Shown here: positions 54,587 through 64,000 of the stretch, one piece after another
Layout: each line of letters opens with the position of its first letter
Position numbering within the stretch: position 1 is the stretch's first letter
NCBI GenBank assembly: GCA_030646715.1
Contig: JAUSLJ010000033.1
Location: forward strand, 391,664-455,663
Source: Agitococcus sp.
GTDB taxonomy: Bacteria; Pseudomonadota; Gammaproteobacteria; Pseudomonadales; Moraxellaceae
DNA: 64,000 nt
Direction: 5' to 3'
Program-made: the position numbers and the translations under genes
The notes under the pieces: generated by a model
The model's database searches: none
Told to the model about the DNA's origin: nothing
What the model saw: the letters and a program-made list of their open reading frames with translations, nothing else

Positions 54587-57500
54587 ATGAATCAGGAAAT
54601 TAAAACAGCCTTTGAGTATGCTTTATTAGCAAGAGCAGCTTATGCAAATTTAAACAAGGATAGCAACATTGTTAACGTGCTGACTGATGCTGACCCTAGT
54701 CTAAATAGTAAAAATGGTTGGCCACCTGCCTTAGCGATATATTTTGATAGAAGATACAAGGTGTTAGATTCTGAATTAAACGGAGAAAATGACTATCAAG
54801 GCATTATTTTTCAAGAAAAAGATGCGCAAGGAAATTTAACACAAAATTACATTTTAGCTAATAGAGGCACTGAAACAGGCAGTTTAAATAGCTTATGGAA
54901 TGATTTGCTGGTGACTGACTTAGGACAGTTGGCCTTGCTAGGAATAGCAGACCAAGTCAGAGCGATGCATGAGTTTGTGCGGCGTATAGTAACAGAGCAT
55001 CAAATAACAGCATTAAATGCAACAGGCCATTCCCTTGGTGGTTATTTAAGCTCTATGGCCATGATAGAGGGCGATAATAAAGCATTGTTCAAAGAGCTTT
55101 ATACTTACAACGGTGCAGGAGTAGAAAGTGTATTTTATATAAATAATTTTATTAATTTATATAATCAGTTAGCAGGGCATCCATTGACAATGGCATTGCC
55201 AACCTTAAATGCGAATAATTATATTACATCAGAAGGTCTGGAAATTATATCAGGAACAGGTGATAGAATAGGAAAAGAGCCAGTTTATATTAACGTTGAT
55301 AATATATCTGTATTGGGACATGGGCTTGCGCCAATAGCTGATACACTGACGGTTTATTATTTATTGGGCATGGTCGATAATGACATTAGCATCAACGACT
55401 TAAATGCCATTAAAGAGGCAAGTAGTAGTCAAGGTTTTACAACTAATGCTGATGTGATGAATGATAATGATGCCTTGGTTAAAGCCTTTGGTACGTTGCT
55501 TAGTAAAGCGTTAGATTATAGCAGTGATACTAAAGATGCAGTAGCAGAAGTCGGCTCAGATAATGCCAAAATGCACAAAGCTATTTTTACATTAGTAGAT
55601 GAGTTGAATAATGCTCCTCAAGCCCTCAACATCGCCCCTCTTGTTACCTTTGATGGAAATGGCAATTTTCAACTTTTGACTAATAATCAAAGCACTGACA
55701 ACATCGCCTACCGCTACGCCCTAACAGAGCTCAACTCATTTGTAGTAGAAGGCTTAACCTACACCGACTTTAATCAAAACCAAGAACTAGACCTGTACAA
55801 CGAAACCACAGGCGAAGGCGGCATCACAGCGCAATGGCTAGAAACGCGCAGCCAAATGTTAGCGGCGTATCTCAAAGCCAACACACGTAATCAACTGTCT
55901 ACCACCCATACAGGTAGAGGCAACTTCATTTACCAAGATCTCGCCGATAGTAATCACCCTATTAACCTAACCGACAATTCGACCACCAGCACCCCCGTTA
56001 ATGACCCCGACAGCCCACTAACCGAAGATACTCACCTCATTAAATTTGCCGGGAATACCGCCCAAACACTCAACGGCGGCGCATCCGACGATTATTTATT
56101 TGGCGGAACAGGCACAGACACGCTTAATGGTAAAGAAGGCAACGATTATTTAGAAGGCGGCTTAGGCAATGACGCATTAGACGGTGAAGTAGATAATGAC
56201 ACCTTGTACGGTATGGCAGGAGAAGACTCTCTTGTTGGCGGTGCGGGAAACGACACATTAAAAGGCGGAAAAGGCAACGACACCTTAACGGGAGGTTTAG
56301 ACAAAGACATCTTAGAAGGCGGCGCAGAGGACGACACCTATATCTTTACCACAGGCGATGGCCATGACACCGTTATCGACAGCCAAGGCAACAACCTATT
56401 AACGCTCAACGGTGCTAGTAACATCACCGCCACAAGCCTTGATGCTGATAGCAATGTTTATCAAGACAACCATAAAAATCGCTATTTAAAAACAGAAGAC
56501 AGTTTGTGGATATTTGCTACCCAACAAGGTGACATCATTCAGATTAAAAACTGGAGTACAAACAACAACTTTGGCATTACTTTAGACAACAGCAGCACCG
56601 TTTCCCCCTCAGGAGAAACCACATCAACCGACATTGACATCAATCGTGCCTTAGCCCAAACCCTTACCGACCAGCTCAACGCCCCGTATCAACCCTATGA
56701 AGCAGGCGATCCGCAATGGACAGTTGAAGACATCAGCCGCTACCTCTCCAGCTACCTATCAAGGCAAACCCGAGAAGAAGTGATTGCCTATAACAATGCT
56801 CGTATTCATTACGATGGTAGTCTTCCTCAAGCCCCCACAACGGTGATCTTTAACCACACCACGTTTGAAGGCGGCGATTTGAATGATGAGCTTGTCGGCT
56901 CTAATGACCGCCAAGAAACACTCAACGGCATGGGTGGCAATGATTTTATCTCTGCAGGTAATGGGGATAATATTGTTTATGGAGGCACAGGGTCAGACAT
57001 TGTCATCGGCGGTGCACAAAGCGATGTACTGTACGGCAGTGGCATAGGTTATCAGCACATTAACCTCACGGCAGCAAGCCTGAGTGCGGTACAGGCATCC
57101 AGTGTTTATCGTGAACTCAAAGCGCAGCACGCTCTTATCATCACCCCGTTATCTAACGGCAACTACACCTTATACCAAGTGCAGTATCAAGCCGATCAGA
57201 TCAGCGACATCAATCTATTATCAAGCGGTGCAGGCGAGGACTCCATCAGTGCAGGGGAAGGCAACGACCTAGCAGATGGCGGCACAGACAATGACACGGT
57301 TTTAGGCGACACAGGCAGTGATATCCTCAACGGTAGCGCAGGCAACGACGAACTGTGGGGCGACTCGCATTTAGAAAATGTACTGTGGACATTGGGTGGG
57401 CAGCGTACATGGCAAAACCACGTCTTTATGATTCATCAGAGCGAGATGCCAACAAATGAAAGTGTCAGTTATAACGACACGATCAGCGGCGGCGCAGGCG

Positions 57501-60500
57501 ACGACACGCTCATGGGTGAAGTGGGCGCAGACACCCTGACGGGAGATACTGGCGACGACTTTATCGTTGGTGACCGATTTAACAGTGAAGCCTATTATCA
57601 AGATAATCACGTCTTTTTAGAAAAGATAGGGGCGGAGCCATTTAGCATCATAGACGCAGACACGGACACACTCAGTATATTCACCGCCAGCGAACAACAA
57701 TCGCGCCGTGACAGCACACTCAACGGCTGGGTTAATCTAGAACTGTCACTGCATGGCAACGACCTATTAAGCGGCGGCGCAGGTAACGACAAACTGCTAG
57801 GTAATGGCGGCGATGATATTTTACAGGGCGACGAAGGCGACGACTGGTTATGGGGCGACGACCCGACAGAAATACAAAATGCCACAGATCCCAATAACCC
57901 GATTAACATTGCAATAGACACACAAACCATCGGCAATGACACGTTATGGGGTGGCGCAGGAAACGACCAACTCATGGGCGGCGAAGGCAATGACGTATTA
58001 GATGGCGGCAACGACAACGACACCTTAATTGGCGGGGAAGGCAACGACACATTACTGGGTGGCAGTGGCCATGATATTTTGTATGCCAAAGACCCCTCAA
58101 CCACCAGCACCACATCCGATAGCGATACCTTATACGGCGGCATGGGTAATGACACGTTGTATGGTGGTCTAGGCGGTGACTTATTAAGTGGAGACGAAGG
58201 CGATGACCGTCTTGATGGAAAAGCAGGTAATGACACGCTGATGGGCGGCTTAGGCAAAGACCAACTACAAGGCGCAAAAGGCAACGATCAACTGCTGGGC
58301 GGAGCAGAGGCAGATACGCTAATGGGAGGAGAAGGCAACGACCAATTAGACGGAGAAGATGGCAATGATATGTTGTATGGCGAAACAGGCAATGACGTAT
58401 TAAAAGGTGGCTCAGGAGCAGATCGTTTGTACGGCCAGCAAGGTAACGACACCTTAGAAGGCGGCGCAGGTAACGATCAGTTGTATGCCGACGTGGGCGA
58501 CGATATTTATATTTGTAGCATCGGCGACGGGCGCGACGTGATCATCGCAGCGACCGCCAATCCCATGGGTTTTGGCGAATTAGAGACTGCCACTGCTAAC
58601 CTAGACACCGATCGTGTGATGTTCACCTATAGTCCGAATGCCGTGACGCGTGTTAGCCGAAGCAGCACGGACTTAGTGATTGATTATGGCACAAACGACC
58701 AAATTCGTATTAAAGATTACTATCATGCGTACGGCACAGCCAGCCAACATTTTGCCATTGCCTCGTTTCAATTTGCCGATGGCTCAGAATGGACCAGCGC
58801 AGACATTTTAAGCATGGCATCACCGCCCGCCATTTCTGAGCCATTGCCGAACGTCGCTTACTTTATTGATGCTTTAGTTAGTCGCGAAGATATTAAAGTC
58901 GCTGGCCAAACGACAATGACCTATAGCTTTGCCAGCGCAGCCACCATAGAAACGGGTTTTACACTTTTTACCCTTGAACAACTCGCTGCTATTGAGCAGG
59001 CTCTCGCCACTTTTGCAGCATCCCTCAATATTCAATTTGTTAAATCGACGACAGGCACATCGGATCTCTCCTTCTTTTTAGACGACCTTGCCAGTGGAGA
59101 TTTGGGAGTCGCCGCAGGCTATGCCAACGCAAGCACAGGTGAAATCCATTTGAGTTCTGAAATGTTTAGCACCACAGACGCACTAAACACAGGCCAATAC
59201 GGCTTTGAAGTGTTATTGCATGAAATAGGCCATGCTCTTGGCTTAAAACATCCCTTTGAGGCTCCTGTATTACCCGAAGCCGAAAATACTCAAAACAACA
59301 CTGTCATGTCGTATAGCAGTAATCAACACAATGACACAGGCTTAAAACTGTTTGACATTGCCGCCTTACAGTATTTTTACGGCGTTAACAACGCGCTGAA
59401 CACAGGCGATAGTCAACACGGCTTTACTGAAAAATACATAGCAGATGCCACAGGTAATGATGTCTTTGATGCGAGTGAGCAAGTAACTCACGTCACCGTT
59501 AACTTAAACCAAGGCGGCTGGTCTTTTATTGGCGAAAAACAAAGTAGCATTTTAGCCGAAGGCCAAACGTTTATTGGTTATGGCACAGACATAGAAAATG
59601 CCATGACAGGCACAGGCAACGACACACTTATCGGCAACCACTTAAATAATCGCCTTACTAGCGGAGAAGGCAACGACACCTTAACGGGAGGATTAGGCAG
59701 TGATGAACTGAACGGTGGCGCAGGTGCAGATACTTATACGTTTACCGTAGGGGATGGCGTTGACCACCTCATTGAAACTGGCAACGACAATACCATTGTC
59801 TTTAATAGTATCGCTCTTAATACAATAGGTTACGATAATGGTTTTTTATATTACGGAATCAATGGCGACAAAATTCAATTGGATACTAACACTGTATCAA
59901 CGTGGATAGTGAATGATCAAAGTTACAGCACTCAAGATTTTCAAGTGGTTTACGGAGGGGGGCAAGTATCGGATAACAGCATCACTTTAGATGAGCAATC
60001 GAATAGTGGCTTATTAACAGGCAGTGCCAATGTAGATGTCACAGGTAACCAACAGGCGAATAGCTTACGCGGCAATAGTGGGCATAATGTGCTTGATGGC
60101 GGTTTAGGTGCAGATACATTAATGGGTAGCTTAGGTGATGATACCTATATTATTGATAACAAAGACGATATGGTTATCGAAAAATTAAACGAGGGTCAAG
60201 ATCATATTATCACTCGTGTCGATTACACCTTGAGTGAAAATGTTGAGCGTTTAACTCTGGCAGCTAATGCAAAAATGGCAAAGGGCAATGCGCTCGACAA
60301 CGTCCTCACCGCCAATGACTTGGGTAATAAACTAAGTGGTTACTCAGGCAACGACAGCCTGTGGGGAGGCTTAGGCAATGACACTCTCGAAGGACAAAAC
60401 GGGCAAGACATTCTTTGGGGTGGCTCAGGAAACGATTTGCTCTATGGGGGCAGCGACAATGACACCCTCTTTGGAGGACAGGGAAATGACACCTTGATCG

Positions 60501-62365
60501 GTGGTGATGGCGTGGATAGCTATGTCTTTTATCGTGGAGACGGCCAAGATTTGATTGGTAGTGGTTACTCTTCCAGCGATGTCGCGAATGACATCCTACA
60601 GCTTCAAGTGAGTGCGGATGCGTTATCGTTTCAGAAGTCAGGTGTGGACTTATTTATTCGGATAGTTGATAGCAGCGATAGCATTCGCTTGCCTTATTAC
60701 TTTTCTAATGATGGCGCGACTATGGCGACCATCAACGATATTCGGAGTAGTGACGGTCAAGTATTTCGTTATGCCGATGTGCGCCAACGGGTATTGCAAG
60801 GCACACCTTTCGATGATGTGATTAGCGGCTTTGATGTTCCCAATAGCATACAAGGTCAGGCGGGAAATGACACACTAGTCGGCTCGTCATTTAATGACAC
60901 CATAGAAGGCGGCGTGGGCAATGATGTTGTAACAGGGCAAGACGGCAACGACTTTTTAGATGGTGGAACAGGTGATGACATTCTGAATGGCGGATTAGGT
61001 GCAGATATTTTACAGGGCGGAGCGGGCGATGATCATTATTTAGTGAATTATCTGAGTGATTTAACAGAGGACGCCTTAGTTGAGCAAGTTAACGCAGGCC
61101 AAGACACGATTAAAATAGCGCATATTTACGCCATCAATAACGCCATTAATGTCGATTTACGAACATGGCAAAATATTGAAGGCGTGGATCTGGGTAAAGA
61201 TATTAGAAGTTACCAAGCGGCGAGTGTCGCCATTATCGGCAATGATAGCAATAACACGTTTTATCGTGTTAATAACAGCAATGTGACCTACACAGGTGGC
61301 ATGGGCGACGACACCTATGAAGTTGTGCGGATATTAACGCCAGCCGATGCCTCAGCACCTCTACCACAACAACAAACCATCGAATTAGCCAATCAAGGCA
61401 CAGATACCGTCATTGTTTATGACCCCATTGGCAGTGGTATTTTCAAGTATGATTCCTATGTGCTGGCGGATCACATAGAAAATATGATCCTGCGTTACGA
61501 GAAGGTTTACTCTGAAGCACTGAGATTCGATGGTAATAGCCTCAATAACATTATTACAGGCTCTCAAATGATGGACACCATTTGGGGTAAAGACGGCCAT
61601 GACACCCTGTATGGGGGTGCCAGTGACGATGTGTTATTTGCGGGTACGGGCAATGACCAATTGTATGGTGGTGCCGACAATGATCGACTTTATGGTAACG
61701 AAGGTGATGACCTGCTAGATGGCGGTGACGGTATTGACCAATTGCACGGCAATGAAGGCAACGACACGCTATCAGGTGGTTTAGGTAATGATACTTTATA
61801 TGGCGAAGAGGGTAATAATCAGCTACAAGGAGGTGCAGGTGATGACCTTCTTTTTGGTGATGTCGGTGACGATAATCTGGACGGGGGGGATGGTCAAGAC
61901 CAATTAGACGGCAGCTTAGGCATGAACACTCTTACGGGTGGTGCAGGCAACGACACACTCACGGCAAATGGCTCCGTTGATGTTTTTATCGGTGGCTTAG
62001 ATAACGATGTATTATCGGTGGGTAGTGAAAAGGCGGCCTGTTATTTTACTTCGGGTTTAGACGTAGATTTTGATGTGGTGCAGCTAAATAACGCCACAGG
62101 CAGTATTGAGCTCAATTTTGCAACAGAGTTGAACAACTTATCATTAGGCGTGTATGGCCAATCGTATATTATTTATTATGCCAACAATAAATCCGTGGAA
62201 TTACAAGGTATAACGGACTCTCAATCGATCCGCATAGTCACGCAGGATAGCAGTTTGACACTGGACGGATTTTTAAGCTGGCTACAAGTAAACGCCGATC
62301 ATTATCACTCCTCCGTACAACTCATCAGCCCCGATATGAGCTCTGCTTATTATCAAGTCAGTTAG
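54587..62365 (+). CDS. Giant RTX protein with lipase and serralysin-type protease domains
   Basis: 2592-aa predicted type I-secreted protein. Residues about 1-370 form a lipase-type alpha/beta domain with Ser149 in GHSLGG. Blocks of GGxGxDxLx calcium-binding nonapeptides then lie at about 484-587, 760-825, 880-990 and 1053-1305. About 1422-1660 is a serralysin-like M10 protease: zinc motif His1545-Glu1546, His1549 and His1555 in HEIGHALGLKHP, and Met-turn Met1574 in MSYSS. More RTX blocks follow to about 2470. No signal peptide is present, and no type I secretion genes are in the window. The frame ends at TAG 62363, but homologous coding continues in the same frame. The first kilobase is more AT-rich than the RTX part. 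A run of seven G lies at 61883-61889. Confidence 0.88.
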   Translation: MNQEIKTAFEYALLARAAYANLNKDSNIVNVLTDADPSLNSKNGWPPALAIYFDRRYKVLDSELNGENDYQGIIFQEKDAQGNLTQNYILANRGTETGSLNSLWNDLLVTDLGQLALLGIADQVRAMHEFVRRIVTEHQITALNATGHSLGGYLSSMAMIEGDNKALFKELYTYNGAGVESVFYINNFINLYNQLAGHPLTMALPTLNANNYITSEGLEIISGTGDRIGKEPVYINVDNISVLGHGLAPIADTLTVYYLLGMVDNDISINDLNAIKEASSSQGFTTNADVMNDNDALVKAFGTLLSKALDYSSDTKDAVAEVGSDNAKMHKAIFTLVDELNNAPQALNIAPLVTFDGNGNFQLLTNNQSTDNIAYRYALTELNSFVVEGLTYTDFNQNQELDLYNETTGEGGITAQWLETRSQMLAAYLKANTRNQLSTTHTGRGNFIYQDLADSNHPINLTDNSTTSTPVNDPDSPLTEDTHLIKFAGNTAQTLNGGASDDYLFGGTGTDTLNGKEGNDYLEGGLGNDALDGEVDNDTLYGMAGEDSLVGGAGNDTLKGGKGNDTLTGGLDKDILEGGAEDDTYIFTTGDGHDTVIDSQGNNLLTLNGASNITATSLDADSNVYQDNHKNRYLKTEDSLWIFATQQGDIIQIKNWSTNNNFGITLDNSSTVSPSGETTSTDIDINRALAQTLTDQLNAPYQPYEAGDPQWTVEDISRYLSSYLSRQTREEVIAYNNARIHYDGSLPQAPTTVIFNHTTFEGGDLNDELVGSNDRQETLNGMGGNDFISAGNGDNIVYGGTGSDIVIGGAQSDVLYGSGIGYQHINLTAASLSAVQASSVYRELKAQHALIITPLSNGNYTLYQVQYQADQISDINLLSSGAGEDSISAGEGNDLADGGTDNDTVLGDTGSDILNGSAGNDELWGDSHLENVLWTLGGQRTWQNHVFMIHQSEMPTNESVSYNDTISGGAGDDTLMGEVGADTLTGDTGDDFIVGDRFNSEAYYQDNHVFLEKIGAEPFSIIDADTDTLSIFTASEQQSRRDSTLNGWVNLELSLHGNDLLSGGAGNDKLLGNGGDDILQGDEGDDWLWGDDPTEIQNATDPNNPINIAIDTQTIGNDTLWGGAGNDQLMGGEGNDVLDGGNDNDTLIGGEGNDTLLGGSGHDILYAKDPSTTSTTSDSDTLYGGMGNDTLYGGLGGDLLSGDEGDDRLDGKAGNDTLMGGLGKDQLQGAKGNDQLLGGAEADTLMGGEGNDQLDGEDGNDMLYGETGNDVLKGGSGADRLYGQQGNDTLEGGAGNDQLYADVGDDIYICSIGDGRDVIIAATANPMGFGELETATANLDTDRVMFTYSPNAVTRVSRSSTDLVIDYGTNDQIRIKDYYHAYGTASQHFAIASFQFADGSEWTSADILSMASPPAISEPLPNVAYFIDALVSREDIKVAGQTTMTYSFASAATIETGFTLFTLEQLAAIEQALATFAASLNIQFVKSTTGTSDLSFFLDDLASGDLGVAAGYANASTGEIHLSSEMFSTTDALNTGQYGFEVLLHEIGHALGLKHPFEAPVLPEAENTQNNTVMSYSSNQHNDTGLKLFDIAALQYFYGVNNALNTGDSQHGFTEKYIADATGNDVFDASEQVTHVTVNLNQGGWSFIGEKQSSILAEGQTFIGYGTDIENAMTGTGNDTLIGNHLNNRLTSGEGNDTLTGGLGSDELNGGAGADTYTFTVGDGVDHLIETGNDNTIVFNSIALNTIGYDNGFLYYGINGDKIQLDTNTVSTWIVNDQSYSTQDFQVVYGGGQVSDNSITLDEQSNSGLLTGSANVDVTGNQQANSLRGNSGHNVLDGGLGADTLMGSLGDDTYIIDNKDDMVIEKLNEGQDHIITRVDYTLSENVERLTLAANAKMAKGNALDNVLTANDLGNKLSGYSGNDSLWGGLGNDTLEGQNGQDILWGGSGNDLLYGGSDNDTLFGGQGNDTLIGGDGVDSYVFYRGDGQDLIGSGYSSSDVANDILQLQVSADALSFQKSGVDLFIRIVDSSDSIRLPYYFSNDGATMATINDIRSSDGQVFRYADVRQRVLQGTPFDDVISGFDVPNSIQGQAGNDTLVGSSFNDTIEGGVGNDVVTGQDGNDFLDGGTGDDILNGGLGADILQGGAGDDHYLVNYLSDLTEDALVEQVNAGQDTIKIAHIYAINNAINVDLRTWQNIEGVDLGKDIRSYQAASVAIIGNDSNNTFYRVNNSNVTYTGGMGDDTYEVVRILTPADASAPLPQQQTIELANQGTDTVIVYDPIGSGIFKYDSYVLADHIENMILRYEKVYSEALRFDGNSLNNIITGSQMMDTIWGKDGHDTLYGGASDDVLFAGTGNDQLYGGADNDRLYGNEGDDLLDGGDGIDQLHGNEGNDTLSGGLGNDTLYGEEGNNQLQGGAGDDLLFGDVGDDNLDGGDGQDQLDGSLGMNTLTGGAGNDTLTANGSVDVFIGGLDNDVLSVGSEKAACYFTSGLDVDFDVVQLNNATGSIELNFATELNNLSLGVYGQSYIIYYANNKSVELQGITDSQSIRIVTQDSSLTLDGFLSWLQVNADHYHSSVQLISPDMSSAYYQVS
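62363..62365 (+). other. In-frame amber codon splitting the RTX reading frame
   Basis: TAG at codon 2593, followed in the same frame by CAA GCC and 510 more sense codons to 63895 that encode further RTX repeats. A change from CAG or a similar codon is the simplest origin. Nonsense suppression or readthrough cannot be excluded. Confidence 0.85.
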
Positions 62366-63898
62366 CAAGCCAACAATCTCGTCATTAGTGCGCGTGGTGT
62401 CAACGGTGAACATTATGATTTTAGTGCAACAGGGCAATTAACCAAGGTGGATGGTTATCGCCTCACCAATGGTGATGTTACCCTATTCAATGTACCGTCA
62501 AGCATCACGCAACTTAATATGGCAAATAATACCCATTTGCATATCGGCACGGAACAAGAGGATGATTTTTTTGGGGCAGGTCTTTGGGGTGAAAGTGATT
62601 GGTTTATCGGGCAATCGGGGCAAGATAGCTATTATATAGGACTTGGCTATGGGCAAGACACCATTGACGTGTCGAATAGTCAAAGCAGTCCAAGTGGGGA
62701 AAACGATCTGATTGTACTCGCCGATACCTTGACGCAAGCAGCGACACAACTCAGTTTAAGCGGGCAAGACTTGGTCTTAACATGGAATACCAATGATAGT
62801 TTAACCCTGAAAAACTATTTTAATGACACCGCCATCGTCCCCATCATTCAATTTGCCAATGGTCAGCAATTACGCCAAGACGATATTTATTTTGCAGCAT
62901 ACGGTGCAACATCCTCGAATGATACGCTTAATGGCACAAGCAGTGCCGATAAGTTATACGGCTGGTTAGGTAATGATACTTTAAGCGGCTTTGCAGGTGA
63001 CGACACGTTATTGGGTGGAGCAGGTTCAGATAGACTGGTCGGTGGTGTCGGTAATGATCTGTACGAGGTCGATCAGTTGGGCGATTCAGTGGTTGAAAAT
63101 GCTAATCAAGGAATCGACACCGTTCAAAGTGGTTTGACTTGGACATTAGGCAATAATCTCGAAAATCTAAGCCTGACAGGAGCTAATCCAATTAATGGCA
63201 CAGGTAATAACCTTGCAAATACCCTCATCGGTAATAGTGCGATCAACACCTTAAATGGAGGTACAGGCGCAGACCTGTTAATGGGAGGTTTAGGCAATGA
63301 TATTTACATTGTTGACAATATCGGTGATGTCACCACCGAAAACAGCAATGAAGGCCTAGACACGGTACAAAGTAACATCACATGGACGTTATCCGCCAAT
63401 CTTGAATATCTGACGTTAACAGGCAGCACGGCCATTAATGGTACAGGCAATGCTTTAGCGAACAAACTGACGGGCAATAGTGCTAAAAACATCCTCAAAG
63501 GTGGTGCAGGGAATGACGTTTATATCGTTGGTACAGGCGATACCGTTACCGAAAACGCCAATGAAGGCCAAGATACAGTTCAAAGTAGTATTGCATGGAC
63601 ACTAGCCGCCAACGTCGAAAATCTCACCTTAACAGGCACAACCGCCATTAATGGCACAGGTAATACCTTAGCCAACACCCTGACAGGTAATACGGCCAAT
63701 AACACGCTGACAGGCTTAGCAGGTAATGATACGTATTGGTTGAGTGCAGGTTGGGCGACCGATACCGTTATTGATAACGATACGACGGCAAACAATGTCG
63801 ATATCGCTCGTTTTGGTAGCGGCATGAGTCGAGACCAGTTATGGTTTAAAAAGAACGGCACGGTAATCGTCCCTATAAATAACCTCTTTGAAAAGTAG
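62366..63898 (+). pseudogene. C-terminal continuation of the RTX gene, cut by an IS element
   Basis: Open for 510 codons in the frame of the giant RTX gene. The first ATG is at 62447, which would give 483 aa but has no convincing ribosome site. It holds RTX nonapeptides (LYGWLGNDTLSGFAGDDTLL) and three to four copies of a ~70-residue unit with NGTGNxLANxLxGNSAxNxLxGG. The usual RTX ending begins (FGSGMSRDQLWFKKNG), then the frame runs into DNA leading to an IS3-type transposase and stops. The native C-terminal secretion signal is therefore probably missing. Confidence 0.78.
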
Positions 63899-63932
63899 AA
63901 TTTTCTCGTAAGATAAACGCAGGAGATTTTGC

Positions 63933-64000
63933 ATGAAAACATCGAAATTTAGTGACAGCCAAATCATGGCTATTCTCAAACAAGCTGAAGCAGGGACACC
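63933..64000 (+). mobile_element. IS3-family element, start of orfA transposase (runs off window)
   Basis: ATG 63933, with AGGAGA upstream, opens a frame reading KTSKFSDSQIMAILKQAEAG, the characteristic N-terminus of the IS3-family (IS407/IS51-like) OrfA helix-turn-helix protein. Only 22 codons are inside the window. The left inverted repeat should lie within roughly the preceding 80 bases but cannot be fixed without the other end. Confidence 0.85.

Noticed and set aside
57607..58284. Long minus-strand frames inside the RTX gene (for example 225 codons at 57607-58284)
   Set aside because: They are antisense to GGxGxDxLx repeats, whose regular codon pattern keeps the opposite strand free of stops. 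The translations are low-complexity Pro/Ser-rich and have no ribosome site.
56035..63700. Regularly spaced repeats that could suggest a CRISPR array
   Set aside because: The repeats are in-frame 9-codon RTX motifs and ~70-codon units of degenerate sequence, not identical direct repeats with unique spacers.
62447..63898. Independent 483-aa RTX gene starting at ATG 62447
   Set aside because: It is in the same frame as the giant RTX gene, has no proper ribosome site, and coding similarity begins before the ATG, directly after the TAG.
63580..63942. 120-codon minus-strand frame at the RTX/IS junction
   Set aside because: Antisense to RTX repeat units; its composition mirrors those repeats.

Overview
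The window is 64 kb of a chromosome from a Gram-negative bacterium, most likely a gammaproteobacterium. The evidence is a respiratory nitrate reductase operon with NarX/NarL, the tesA/ybbA/ybbP and qmcA/nfeD pairs, outer-membrane lipoproteins and a TonB receptor, and close protein-level resemblance to Escherichia and Pseudomonas enzymes. Moderate GC and the gene mix would fit a Moraxellaceae-like member of the Pseudomonadales, but that placement is a guess. No rRNA or tRNA gene was recognised.

Layout. 1-10294: the 3' four fifths of narG, then narH, narJ, narI, a parvulin-type PPIase, a beta carbonic anhydrase and narXL, all on the + strand and probably cotranscribed. 10351-12891 (-): a large lipoprotein with a duplicated module and a PA14 domain. 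13075-18153: riboflavin genes (ribE, a ribBA with a dead second domain, ribH), then nusB, thiL, pgpA and a periplasmic retropepsin-like protease. 18254-20454: an RCC1-repeat lipoprotein and a three-gene VapC toxin-antitoxin locus. 20588-23584: stand-alone ribA, then feoA-feoB and a Cys-rich small membrane protein behind a promoter with a Fur-box-like site. 23692-28941: a long AsmA-like protein, asparaginase and mutY. 28907-32835 (-): three paralogous membrane diguanylate cyclases in a row. 33168-43274: YgiQ radical SAM enzyme, FKBP-type PPIase, TonB receptor, YbbA/YbbP ABC exporter, TesA and an acyl-CoA thioesterase.

43785-51582 holds five paralogous secreted START-domain proteins: four in tandem, and a fifth after qmcA-nfeD, an SRPBCC protein, an alpha/beta hydrolase and trxC. 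The copies share one architecture, and copies 3 and 4 share near-identical terminators. The array therefore looks like recent, retained expansion of a periplasmic lipid-binding family.

51583-64000 is the accessory end. Broken pieces of an RTX gene and of an RCC1 lipoprotein gene surround a REP-associated transposase (RAYT) with inverted REP hairpins. An intact RCC1 lipoprotein gene with 8- and 10-base G tracts follows. Last comes a giant RTX protein that joins an N-terminal lipase-type domain to an internal serralysin-type zinc metalloprotease. Its reading frame has one in-frame amber codon, and an IS3-family element enters at its 3' end. This repeatedly duplicated RCC1-lipoprotein/RTX cassette and the START array are the least ordinary parts of the window.

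Several families of short dispersed palindromes sit between genes, for example at 3187-3240, 15930-16023, 26469-26529, 27751-27796, 36297-36359 and 51591-51647.
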